A stretch of 13,990 nucleotides of DNA from Verrucomicrobiia bacterium (GCA_030424825.1 JAUHWE010000046.1:1-13990), one strand, 5' to 3'; positions 1 to 8,162 are shown, counted from the first letter of the stretch. Translations and numbers: made by a program. Notes: generated from the letters alone by a model not told the origin.

Positions 1-2692
1 TCTCGCGGAGCATATTGATTCGCTCCAAAGACGCATTTAGATTTTTCTCCAATATTTCCTTATGTGTCGCATGTATGCCTTCTGGAATTCCAGCCTCCAA
101 AATTTCGAGATCCTCCTTTATAAGCCTTAACGAATCTGGATTGTCATTCGAAAATCTAATTGCTTGATCACTGGTGGCTTCACCAGATTCTTCAATTTCC
201 CTCAGAAGCAAACATTCGCTAAAACACTGATGAACCAACTCGTCGTATATCGCCTCGCGAACCAAATCATCAAAATGATTTCTCTCAATCCCATTTGAAA
301 TGCTTGCGGCATCCTCTCTACTATCGGAAAACACTACTAGCTTTCGATCTTCGTCTGATAATTTGTAGAAAAGCTCTTTCGACAAGATTTGAGAGATCTT
401 GGAGAAACCTGTTCGAAAGCCACGAACTGGAGATTTACGAATAACTCCACGAGAGTAATTCGCCGCACAACAAGGGCAGACACTTGGCAACGCCATTGCG
501 TATTGTTCCTGGTCTACACTAGCGTTAGAAATATAGAAAAAGTATCCTGGTATCGAATGCTGTCGGTCGTCAGGAGAGATTCTTCCCGAATTGTGATCTA
601 GCGACGCTCGTATCCAACTTGCTCGCGGGATTCCCCTTCGGCCTTGTGAGCTAAGCACGCTTTGCGTCCAATTCGTAGGGGCATCTGCATGCATTACCTG
701 GTTACCGGTCGGCCAGAAGACTCCATACTCTTGGTATGATCTCCTCTCGACAAATCGTGCAGCCTGTTTGTCAGGGATGCCTTCTATATCAGGATCTGTA
801 TTTACTAGCTCCCAACCTTGATTTCCAGAAAGCACAATTCTAGTCCCACCGAAGAAAGTGGTGCCGCAAACTTCACAATAGAGAAGCTCTAGTACACGAT
901 GAGCACTTCCGCCTTTTTCACTAAAAAAAACTCTACTCTTTCCAAACAACCTACCCGCGGTCCTCGGATCGTCTTCAGAAATATCATGCAGAAAACCGGG
1001 GGTGACACATGCCCAAAGCCCTTCGATATTCCGAAAAAACCAATGGAAACGGTATGACGAAAGTTGATTTGATTCGCACAAACCCCGCAACAAGAACAAA
1101 CCCCGCAATGCGTTTCTCCTATCGCAATACTCAACATGCTGCCCAAATATCTTACTGGACAAGTTATCTGTGGATTCCGCTACAGTTTTACCTCCAGACG
1201 TGCATGCGGTTTTGATGACTTCATCCAACTTCGCGAATACACCATCAGGAGTATTTTCTGTGCCTAGATGTTCCGCAATAGCAGCTATCTTTTCGTCCCT
1301 TTCAGTTTCAGGCACCATCGCCATTCCAGCGAACGGTTCCCATGGTAATGATTCAATCGTAGATGGTGAAACATCTATCTCCGTACCAACTATAATTTGA
1401 TCAGCGCTCCATGTACAGCCGAAGAACCCCTCCATGAACTCAACACTCTCAGACCGCTCTGGATCCAACGAGGCACTGCTTGCAAGAATACGTAACTGTG
1501 GGTGGTTAGGATGAATATTCAGTCGGAGAAGAAGAAGCCTTATCAGTAACGCAACCTCTGTGCCTGCCGTGCCTCGATATAGATGCAACTCATCCAATAT
1601 TAAATGAAAGATGTTGTTCTCACTCTCCTCAATCCATTCTCTAGTGTGTCTAAATATTGGCTCATCAGTATTACGCATTAACATAATACTAAGCATGCTA
1701 TTATTCGTAACGAGGATATCTGGTGGCGCGTCCTGCATATCCCATCTCGAACGCATTTCAGAGCCATCGGTTCTAGGGAAGAAAAACTCTGAGTCACGTG
1801 CACTGCTTCTTGCTTGTTCACTTGCGTTTGGATCGCTCTCTACGCTTCTAATATAATCCTGTACGCGATTCGAAGATTGATCCAACGCGTCTAGCTCCAA
1901 AGACAAACGTCGAATTTTTCTTCTGTTGGGGTTTCCACTCCTAGTGTATTCATGTCCAGGTACAGGAGTGCTCCCATTGTATCTACCAAGATAGATTCTG
2001 TTTCCATTGCAGTTATCCTCAAACCATTCCCTTGCTTTTTCGGAGTCGATTGCTTTGCGGAGACGCGTCATCTGGTCTTCGACGAGGGCGTTCATTGGGT
2101 AGAGAATGAGAGCCCGTACAGCCGCCTTTCTCGTTTCATTCCCCCTTTGAGACACCCTGGGCGATAAGCCCATCGCATATTGTTCCTCCCTCCAGTTCTC
2201 TTCCTCAGGGGTCCACCACGAGCCCTGTTTGCCTAATTCATTCGTAAGGCGCGTCCAATTAACTGCTTCTTCGACCAATTTAGCAAATAGCGGTAATAAG
2301 AATGATTCGGTCTTCCCAGATCCCGTTCCAGCCGTAATCACGCAATTCGATCCAGAAAGGCTCTTGGCAAGCATTTCAGTTTGGTGTCGAAAAAGCACAA
2401 AATTACCAATGAGTCCACATCGAACAAAGTCCTTGAAATGCGTAATCCTTTCACTGGAAATACCAGGCAGATCGGATTCTAGCAATTCATCCACCCGTTT
2501 AGAGGTTTGATACTTTGGGAGCGGTTCTATCCATGGCTCTCTATAAAGAAATCCTGGGGATTCCTCTGAAGTCTCTAAAAGGAGAGCTTCCCTTTCAGAT
2601 TCAATCGTCTCAAATTTGGTACTAAAGGCCGTCCGCACATATGATATGAATGCGTCACGTATCTGATCAAAAACTCCAAAAGGATCATTCAT
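1..2692 (-). CDS. Large SF2 DEAD/DEAH-box helicase, DISARM/Druantia/Dpd-like, 3' end beyond window
   Basis: The reading frame is open from the ATG at 2692 to the window edge, giving 897 codons with no stop, so the C-terminus is missing. Helicase motifs are visible in order: a Q-like segment FRHQTEM near residue 101, Walker A GTGSGKTE (122-129), motif Ia LYPMNALVEDQ (197-207), DILVTN (325-330), Walker B DELH (367-370) and motif III SSAS (405-408). Cysteine pairs CEVC (606-609) and CPCC (739-742) probably bind zinc between the two helicase lobes. The segment FSDSREDAA (788-796) starts the second lobe. These features match the large helicases, often carrying DUF1998, found in anti-phage loci such as DISARM, Druantia and Dpd; this is recalled family knowledge. 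The expected role is ATP-driven movement on, or remodelling of, foreign DNA. The start overlaps the stop of the upstream gene by four bases (ATGA). I cannot assign it to drmA, druE or dpdJ without a search. Confidence 0.9.
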   Translation of the reverse strand, partial: MNDPFGVFDQIRDAFISYVRTAFSTKFETIESEREALLLETSEESPGFLYREPWIEPLPKYQTSKRVDELLESDLPGISSERITHFKDFVRCGLIGNFVLFRHQTEMLAKSLSGSNCVITAGTGSGKTESFLLPLFAKLVEEAVNWTRLTNELGKQGSWWTPEEENWREEQYAMGLSPRVSQRGNETRKAAVRALILYPMNALVEDQMTRLRKAIDSEKAREWFEDNCNGNRIYLGRYNGSTPVPGHEYTRSGNPNRRKIRRLSLELDALDQSSNRVQDYIRSVESDPNASEQARSSARDSEFFFPRTDGSEMRSRWDMQDAPPDILVTNNSMLSIMLMRNTDEPIFRHTREWIEESENNIFHLILDELHLYRGTAGTEVALLIRLLLLRLNIHPNHPQLRILASSASLDPERSESVEFMEGFFGCTWSADQIIVGTEIDVSPSTIESLPWEPFAGMAMVPETERDEKIAAIAEHLGTENTPDGVFAKLDEVIKTACTSGGKTVAESTDNLSSKIFGQHVEYCDRRNALRGLFLLRGLCESNQLSSYRFHWFFRNIEGLWACVTPGFLHDISEDDPRTAGRLFGKSRVFFSEKGGSAHRVLELLYCEVCGTTFFGGTRIVLSGNQGWELVNTDPDIEGIPDKQAARFVERRSYQEYGVFWPTGNQVMHADAPTNWTQSVLSSQGRRGIPRASWIRASLDHNSGRISPDDRQHSIPGYFFYISNASVDQEQYAMALPSVCPCCAANYSRGVIRKSPVRGFRTGFSKISQILSKELFYKLSDEDRKLVVFSDSREDAASISNGIERNHFDDLVREAIYDELVHQCFSECLLLREIEESGEATSDQAIRFSNDNPDSLRLIKEDLEILEAGIPEGIHATHKEILEKNLNASLERINMLRE

Positions 2693-3666
2693 GCTGTCTT
2701 TGGTATTTGTATAGTTATTCCTGTTTGTCCTAATTTGTATAAAATTAGCTCCGAAATATTTCTTGGTATCTTGGAGTAAATTGAATATTTCGTCGCGTAA
2801 GTCTTTGGTGCGTTAATATATTCAGAGTCTAATATAACTGGAGCCTTCCCAGAGCACATGCAAAGAGCTTTCCCGAGCGGACGTGGGACCCCCCACGATA
2901 ATGGGATCCCAATCTGGCTATGAAAGCGGTCCCAAATGATACCGTCGATATCGTTAATATGCGCACCTAGATATAAGCCCCAAGAACGATCCATTTGAGC
3001 GTATCTGTTGTTATGTCGAAGTACCCAATACGGTTGCGATACCCTTGGGAAATATTGTATCAACCTTGCTTCATAATTCGTTAAACCTACCCGGCCTCTA
3101 TATCCTTTATTAAAATCAAACTCCATTGCTTCTGTGCTTGGCTCCGGTCCTTTTATCCATTTAACCGAATGTTCAAGATCACGGATGCAACCACTACAGT
3201 ACGAAATTATCCATGATATTGGATCAGCGTTAAAATTCACATCAGTCCGATTGCTCAGTTCACGTATGTCTGCTATTTCGTCGGCCTCAATGTATACCAC
3301 TTTCGGCGTCTCTGGCCGACCTTTCGAATGTTCACTTACCTTAATCCTACAGCTCACTTCTTTTGCATTTTTTTCGAGAACACTCAAAGTTTCAGGAGCA
3401 CGCCCTCCGGTCAGTACGGCTGTTCTAACTCCAGGTTGCGGAAGCATAACTAGGCAAGCTGGTGAAGAAAATATCTTTAAATTTCCATTCTGTTTGGCTA
3501 CTTCGACATGTGCTAATTCATCCAGAACAGAGAGCGCAGTTGAGGGTGATAACCCATTGAAATTCGAACTTTGCGAGACAATCTCACACACGTTCTTCCA
3601 GTTCGCCCATGTGAGCGAACCTTTAGCAGTTAAAACGTACAGAAGCTTTTCAAGAGCACCAATCAC
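2689..3666 (-). CDS. Unknown 325-aa protein with winged-helix-like N-terminus, helicase operon
   Basis: I do not recognise a named family. The start is GTG at 3666, fixed by its four-base GTGA overlap with the stop of the upstream gene. Residues 1-75 are helical and end in a short beta hairpin, which suggests a winged-helix DNA-binding or protein-interaction fold. A conserved-looking PQPGVRTAVLTGGR (76-89) follows. A C-terminal block has DRSWGLYLG (226-234), IPLSWGVPRPLGKAL (254-268) and CMCSG (269-273). Cysteines 157 and 160 (CSGC) could form half of a metal site, but no clear second pair is visible. There is no signal peptide or membrane segment, so it should be cytoplasmic. Sandwiched by overlaps between the 677-aa gene and the helicase, it is probably an accessory subunit that recruits or regulates the helicase; that role is inference. 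Confidence 0.85.
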   Translation of the reverse strand: MIGALEKLLYVLTAKGSLTWANWKNVCEIVSQSSNFNGLSPSTALSVLDELAHVEVAKQNGNLKIFSSPACLVMLPQPGVRTAVLTGGRAPETLSVLEKNAKEVSCRIKVSEHSKGRPETPKVVYIEADEIADIRELSNRTDVNFNADPISWIISYCSGCIRDLEHSVKWIKGPEPSTEAMEFDFNKGYRGRVGLTNYEARLIQYFPRVSQPYWVLRHNNRYAQMDRSWGLYLGAHINDIDGIIWDRFHSQIGIPLSWGVPRPLGKALCMCSGKAPVILDSEYINAPKTYATKYSIYSKIPRNISELILYKLGQTGITIQIPKTA

Positions 3667-5696
3667 AATATTTTAGCTACATTTAAATACTCCTTTAGCA
3701 AAACCCGCAATTTTCTAGATCTCGGTCTCTTTATTCTCTTTCTGGTATTCCATAAAGTGCTCTTCCACTTCTTTAGGCTTGTTGCGTATTCTTCATAATT
3801 TTTTAGAATGGGTGAAGAATCTGATATACTATTTCCACAATAAATAAATACAACTTCACGTCTCCTCCTTTCCACAACCCACACAGGTTGCCAATCGGGA
3901 ATTTGTTTGCATCTATTCATATCAATAATTTGCCCCGGGATAGCACCCATCAAGCATGATGGTTTCTCGGAGACTGAAAGTGGATCCATCTCATATGGCG
4001 GTATATCATAATTTACGACACAACCACCGGAAATACCAAAACTCTCTTTTGAGGTGGCTTCACCGTATTTGTCAGTAAATACCAACGCATTACGATCTCT
4101 CCACCCCCAATTATCATCTACCACATAAAGTGCTTCAGAAACCTCACTGTCAGTGGTTACTACACGTATTTTATTTTCCGCCCGAACCAATTCAATCGGT
4201 ATTTCATAAAGATCACTTTCATCGCTGTTTGTCAAAATTGAATCGTTGAAAGAGACCAAATACTCACTTGAGAATGAATGAACAAGTAAATTGGGAAGCC
4301 CGAACCTAAAGAATCTCGCCCCTTTGTTAAAGCGCACTCCTCCCCTATAAGCAACTCTTGGTCGTGTTTTTTCAGGTAGGATAAATAGCTTGCTACTGTG
4401 CTCTTCGAATCGTCTCTTTCCGGAACTCCGAAAAATTCTCCAACCGCTGGGCACACCATGCTGAATAGGTATCTCTTTCCAGAATTCACAACAAGTCGAT
4501 CCCCATTCATCTACCAAGATCGAGTGGATACCAATAGCAGCTACTAAGAATTCTCCCTTACGTGGAACAATATAAGTTTCGATGTATCCACTTTTCTGTG
4601 CAATATCTAATGCACCAACGAAAACTCTAATTGGTGACCCCTTGCAGGACACTAGGGTCTGAGTGCGCGAGCATTTAAATTCCGTCTTTTTGCTCCAATC
4701 GAATTTACTCGCATCCAACGGTATTCGAGTTTCGGTTTTAATTAACTCCATCGAATAAACAGAAGAACTCGGCTCGCATGAGTAAGCATTAGAAGGGTTG
4801 ATTGAAGTCGACAATTGCAGATTCTCGATTTCAATAGATTCGATACACTTTATAACGTATCTTGAAGCCAAATGTCCGAAATCATCAAGCGCTGGAAGCC
4901 ACAACCGCAGTCCTAATCTTTGAGACCCCACCCCGATCGAACCTTCCGACTTTTCACCATCCCAAATAATGAGCTCATGATGAATTGCCTCGACCAACTC
5001 TTGGGTGTAATCACTTCGGTCACGGTTCTTGAGTCGATTAACGGTCCTCGGCCTTAAACTTCCCCCAATGAAAGGCATAATTGCCTCCAGCAATCTTGAA
5101 CCGGAAATCTCTGAACCTGGCTCAAGGTCCGCATTATAGAAAATTACTTTTAAGTTTCGCCTTTCGACTTCAGTCAAAATCGTTTGAGCAATTGGCAATC
5201 CTACATTGACTCTCTTACCAGCCAATTGGGCCCTAAAAATCCCATACTTTTCCTCTGTATCCACAGTTGACCATTTCTCAAGATCCGACCAAAGTATCCG
5301 CATCCTTTCGAAAGATTTGGGTGTTCCCTCCTTATCAACCTTGAGCAAATCCCAAAGTCGCGGATAATATGCGTGTGCTGGCCAATCGCCCTCGTGGTCA
5401 GCAGCCAGTGAAAATAGACAAAGGAAGGCAAAATACGGCGGAGTTCCATTTCGGTTTGAAGACCACTTTCTGTAGACCGAGTAAGCATTTTCACAAAGAC
5501 TTCCCTGAGTACAGCCTGGTCCGCGATAAACCTCCCTAACGAAGTCGTCGATTGCATTTTCACGTTCAGCTAATCGAGACAGTCTTTCGGGTGTTACATA
5601 GAGGTACACTCGCTTACTTTCGTTTGCTTTGGAAAAAAAATCCCGAAACAGCAATGTATTCCAATAATCGTATCCATTTGAGTCCGTTTCGGTCAT
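3663..5696 (-). CDS. Unknown 677-aa protein, core component of the helicase operon
   Basis: I do not recognise a named family. The ATG at 5696 overlaps the stop of the upstream gene (ATGA). The N-terminal third (about 1-245) is mostly alpha-helical, with distinctive patches YFAFLCLFSLAAD (88-100), YYPRLWDLL (110-118), RMRILWSDLEKWS (131-143) and VNVGLPIAQTILTE (163-176). From about residue 260 to 630 the composition is beta-rich, with many short Gly, Trp and Tyr turns, like stacked beta-sandwich domains. The last 40 residues are strongly basic (Lys/Arg clusters), as in a nucleic-acid-binding tail. No nuclease, methyltransferase or Walker motif is visible, nor any signal peptide or membrane segment. 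Length and position suggest a structural or target-sensing subunit working with the helicase; this is inference. A profile search would be decisive for the N-terminal block. Confidence 0.88.
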   Translation of the reverse strand: MTETDSNGYDYWNTLLFRDFFSKANESKRVYLYVTPERLSRLAERENAIDDFVREVYRGPGCTQGSLCENAYSVYRKWSSNRNGTPPYFAFLCLFSLAADHEGDWPAHAYYPRLWDLLKVDKEGTPKSFERMRILWSDLEKWSTVDTEEKYGIFRAQLAGKRVNVGLPIAQTILTEVERRNLKVIFYNADLEPGSEISGSRLLEAIMPFIGGSLRPRTVNRLKNRDRSDYTQELVEAIHHELIIWDGEKSEGSIGVGSQRLGLRLWLPALDDFGHLASRYVIKCIESIEIENLQLSTSINPSNAYSCEPSSSVYSMELIKTETRIPLDASKFDWSKKTEFKCSRTQTLVSCKGSPIRVFVGALDIAQKSGYIETYIVPRKGEFLVAAIGIHSILVDEWGSTCCEFWKEIPIQHGVPSGWRIFRSSGKRRFEEHSSKLFILPEKTRPRVAYRGGVRFNKGARFFRFGLPNLLVHSFSSEYLVSFNDSILTNSDESDLYEIPIELVRAENKIRVVTTDSEVSEALYVVDDNWGWRDRNALVFTDKYGEATSKESFGISGGCVVNYDIPPYEMDPLSVSEKPSCLMGAIPGQIIDMNRCKQIPDWQPVWVVERRRREVVFIYCGNSISDSSPILKNYEEYATSLKKWKSTLWNTRKRIKRPRSRKLRVLLKEYLNVAKIL

Positions 5697-6706
5697 TCTA
5701 CATGATTGGAATTTACACCTCTGGAAGTACGCGACGCAATTGGTCGTCCTCCTTCAATTTTGGCTGATTCTTCGCCGATTTCAATTAGGTTCGCTAAAAT
5801 CTCTTCGAACGAAGCGAGGGGCTTTTCTATTCGAAGCCCCACAAATGTTCCTTGAAACCTCGAAGGTTGGGTGGTAACTCCCTTCGTACCAGACTCTATC
5901 GAAGAATTTCCACTTCCAACACTAAATTTACCATATTTTCTCCCCAATTCGGAAAGTATATATAGTCCGTATCCAGAATTGTTATTTACGTTTCTAGAGT
6001 TTGGCATTCTCATTGTCGAAGACACGCCCGGTTTTAGTGCAGCTTTTAGTGCACTTTCATCGTCAACAAACTTCATAGCTCTACTAAGAGAAAGCCTTAT
6101 TCCTACTCCTTCATCGATAACAGCGATTTCAACTCTTCCATCTTTCCATCTCTGAGCGGTCAAAATACAATAATCCGATTCCGAGTGCTCGAATGAATTT
6201 CGGATAACTTCTTTCAACGAATAAACTATTGAGATATTTTCTTCATTTTCAGCATTTTCTCCAACAAGTACGTTCGCTAACCGGATTGACAATTTCAGAC
6301 TCGCATCATGTATGGTCGAAAGTAACCCCGCTGAATTCAGAAGCTCTCGACGTGTCCAGACCTGGATAGGCACATAATTCAAACTCCCTTTAGCGAAACC
6401 CATTTTAGTCTGGTTCGGAACCCCCAAAAAATCCATAAACCCAATGAAGTTCAAATAAGAATGTGCTGGATTACTATAATCGACACCAGAGACGCTCGTT
6501 CTTACACTTTTGGTCTTGCGGTGAGATATAAAATATCTCAAATGGCGACCAACAATCAAAGAGCCAAGCGGAGTCGTAAAATTGACGTTTGAGAAGTCAA
6601 TCGACACCCATTTTTCGTTTAAAATTTCTTCGAGGTGCAATGCTAATTCAAACACAGAGTGTTGATTAAATTCCTCAGGCAGAGTCACCCTAACTTTAGC
6701 AGCCAT
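5693..6706 (-). CDS. STAS-like domain fused to GHKL (HATPase_c) ATPase
   Basis: First gene of the four-gene operon. Residues 1-115 look like a STAS-type domain, with the beta-strand and turn IDFSNVNFTTPLGSLIVG (36-53). Residues 130-295 carry a GHKL ATP-binding fold. The N box is EVIRNSFEHS (E166, N170, H174), the G1 box is DEGVG (198-202), the G2 box is GYGL (245-248), and GTFVGL (286-291) closes the fold. There is no DHp helix pair with a phospho-accepting histidine, no receiver domain and no membrane segment, so it is not a usual sensor kinase. The architecture recalls anti-sigma-factor kinases and their STAS antagonists, here in one chain. Known GHKL proteins (Hsp90, MutL, gyrase B, MORC) dimerise on ATP, so an ATP-gated switch for the helicase complex is plausible; that is inference. 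I see no strong Shine-Dalgarno site or promoter in the 127 bp upstream. Confidence 0.88.
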   Translation of the reverse strand: MAAKVRVTLPEEFNQHSVFELALHLEEILNEKWVSIDFSNVNFTTPLGSLIVGRHLRYFISHRKTKSVRTSVSGVDYSNPAHSYLNFIGFMDFLGVPNQTKMGFAKGSLNYVPIQVWTRRELLNSAGLLSTIHDASLKLSIRLANVLVGENAENEENISIVYSLKEVIRNSFEHSESDYCILTAQRWKDGRVEIAVIDEGVGIRLSLSRAMKFVDDESALKAALKPGVSSTMRMPNSRNVNNNSGYGLYILSELGRKYGKFSVGSGNSSIESGTKGVTTQPSRFQGTFVGLRIEKPLASFEEILANLIEIGEESAKIEGGRPIASRTSRGVNSNHVE

Positions 6707-6833
6707 TTTAGGGCTTAGATTTGGTTTCCATAACCACTAGATTTCAACCGATGAACCAGTTTTGAGCAAGATTTTTTCGGTAATCGAGAGAATCCATCTG
6801 TCTAAATATGGGGGGATTTCGCAGTTCACTCCC

Positions 6834-7484
6834 CTAGACTAATCGGAGCTTCTGAAAATGATAGACCGCCGGTTCCGTCTCACCCGGATTTCCAAGGATG
6901 ATTCCCGATCCGTGAGCCACCGAGAAGAATCCGTAAGCGCCCGCCGGGATTTCGTATTGCCCCGCATTTTGTTTGAGCTTCAAATTCTCCAGCGTCACAA
7001 AGTCGCCCAATTCCTGAGGGCTGCTGTATTCGGTCAGTTCGACTGTCCGATAACCCTGAGGCGGATTCGGCTGAACCGGCGGGCTAAGCAGCAAGGGGTC
7101 GATCTGCGTCACTACCGTATCCACAGAAGCCCCACGGTTGAAGATTAGCTTGTAGTTCGATGGTTCGGCACTACCCGGCCCTTGCAGCACTTCAAAATAG
7201 GAGCACCCCCGGTTGCGCCGTATCCATGGAGAGCCAGGCACGAGGAGCGTACCCTCAATCTCGCCATGATTGTTCAGCACAAAGGTCTTACCCATTGTAA
7301 ACTGCACAACCCCTTCGAGCTTTCCGTGGATACTGGGTGGGTGTTTTGTCAATACGCCGACCTCCCCATATTCCGTTTCGTTTCCAATTGCGACTAAGGG
7401 GATCGCCAAAATGACAAATACCAAAATACAGCGACAAATGCACGGCAAGCGACTCGCCTGCCCGAGGAAGTGGGAGTCCTTCAT
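6834..7484 (-). CDS. Secreted hypothetical protein, 216 aa
   Basis: The N-terminus has a charged start, then a hydrophobic stretch CILVFVILAIPLVAIG (about residues 19-34), read as a Sec signal peptide or a membrane anchor. The rest is beta-rich, with Gly, Pro and Asn turns, including VLNNHGEIEGTLLVPGSPW and a later GAYGFFSVAHGSGIILG block. The repeated short strands suggest a beta-helix or beta-sandwich surface protein. I do not recognise a named family, though proteins of this style are common in Verrucomicrobiota. The start codon lies inside a 132-bp repeat (7467-7598) whose second copy at 9335-9466 also carries ATG AAG GAC. The gene ends 127 bp before the helicase operon on the same strand, but its style and signal peptide argue that it is unrelated to that system. 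Confidence 0.7.
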   Translation of the reverse strand: MKDSHFLGQASRLPCICRCILVFVILAIPLVAIGNETEYGEVGVLTKHPPSIHGKLEGVVQFTMGKTFVLNNHGEIEGTLLVPGSPWIRRNRGCSYFEVLQGPGSAEPSNYKLIFNRGASVDTVVTQIDPLLLSPPVQPNPPQGYRTVELTEYSSPQELGDFVTLENLKLKQNAGQYEIPAGAYGFFSVAHGSGIILGNPGETEPAVYHFQKLRLV

Positions 7485-7598
7485 ATTGAGCTAGGGGGGG
7501 GTAAGAATTAACAGCACGCGCGAAGCGTAGGGATCTCTAAAGAAACACTTACATCACGATCTTGCGCAATAAAAAAATGCAGGTTATACCTATTTACC
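7467..7598. repeat. Dispersed direct repeat, copy A
   Basis: About 132 bp aligns with 9335-9466 in the same orientation with scattered mismatches and about one indel. Shared blocks include agtccttcata, aacagcacg, cgaagcgtaggga, aacacttacatc and caataaaaaaat. Copy A covers the first codons and the upstream leader of the minus-strand gene ending at 7484. It may be a mobile leader or promoter segment, or the end of a decayed small element. There is no transposase nearby. Confidence 0.8.
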
Positions 7599-7738
7599 CC
7601 TTTTGAATCTCACCCCACCCCCCTCAATCCCACAGAAAAAATCGACCCAATCCCTCTTCCCAAATCAAACCGTATCAAGAACTAGAACCGTCCTCGACAT
7701 CCACCTCCTCTCAGAATCCACCCCCAACTCCACAACCT

Positions 7739-7788
7739 TTATAAGGCCAAAAAATTTTAGAAGGTTCTAAAGTTTTTTGGCCTTATAG
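7739..7788. repeat. Near-perfect 50-bp palindrome, possible bidirectional terminator
   Basis: The left arm ATAAGGCCAAAAAA (7741-7754) pairs with TTTTTTGGCCTTAT (7773-7786), and TTTAGAA (7756-7762) pairs with TTCTAAA (7765-7771), with only GG between. The single non-Watson-Crick position in this stretch is a T-G pair (7755/7772). The A run on one side and T run on the other resemble a two-way intrinsic terminator, but no gene ends here. It could instead be a relic of a small mobile element or a DNA cruciform site. Confidence 0.85.
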
Positions 7789-7933
7789 ATTAGAGCGAAA
7801 GGCTAAGTGTGCATCTGGCATCTCGGATTCTGGCAATAGAGATATTCGGCCTCCGTCGAATCTAAGAGAGAGACCAATTAGCCTCAATCTAAGCACCCTA
7901 TGGGCAGATATTCTCCTGACTATTATATTGTAG

Positions 7934-8012
7934 GTCGTCTCGCCGAGGCGACATTTCATCCCAATTCTAGGGTCAACCACCGACAGGTCGGGGTCTCCGA
8001 CGACCCCGCCCT
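7934..8012. repeat. Pair of REP-like hairpins
   Basis: The first hairpin is GTCGTCTC-gcc-GAGGCGAC (7934-7952), with one G-T pair. The second is AGGTCGGGGTC (7985-7995) against GACCCCGCCCT (8002-8012), with one mismatch and a six-base loop. They lie between genes and are more GC-rich than their surroundings, as expected of repetitive extragenic palindromes. No copies of these exact two occur elsewhere in the window. Confidence 0.6.
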
Positions 8013-8134
8013 ACACTTTCTATCAATTTATGAAATCGACATATGGGGCACTCTCTTAGAGTCCTCTGATTTGTCGTTTGTGAAGAATAGGGGTTATCCG
8101 CTTCGATCGAGATTGATGGTCGTTCAAAGATCGG

Positions 8135-8162
8135 TTGACTGGATGTGGGCGCTCTCTAGAAA
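8135..8162 (+). promoter_or_regulatory. Candidate sigma-70-type promoter for cysK
   Basis: TTGACT at 8135-8140, a 16-base spacer and TAGAAA at 8157-8162 give a fair -35/-10 match about 50 bp before the chosen cysK start. The -10 is imperfect, so this is tentative. Confidence 0.3.

Noticed and set aside
3134..3676. 180-codon plus-strand frame
   Set aside because: Antisense to the 325-aa gene, which has operon context and start/stop overlaps on both sides; the composition looks like a shadow.
7783..7980. 65-codon minus-strand frame
   Set aside because: It starts beside GC-rich hairpins and ends within the palindrome, shows no recognisable protein features, and sits in repeat-rich DNA.
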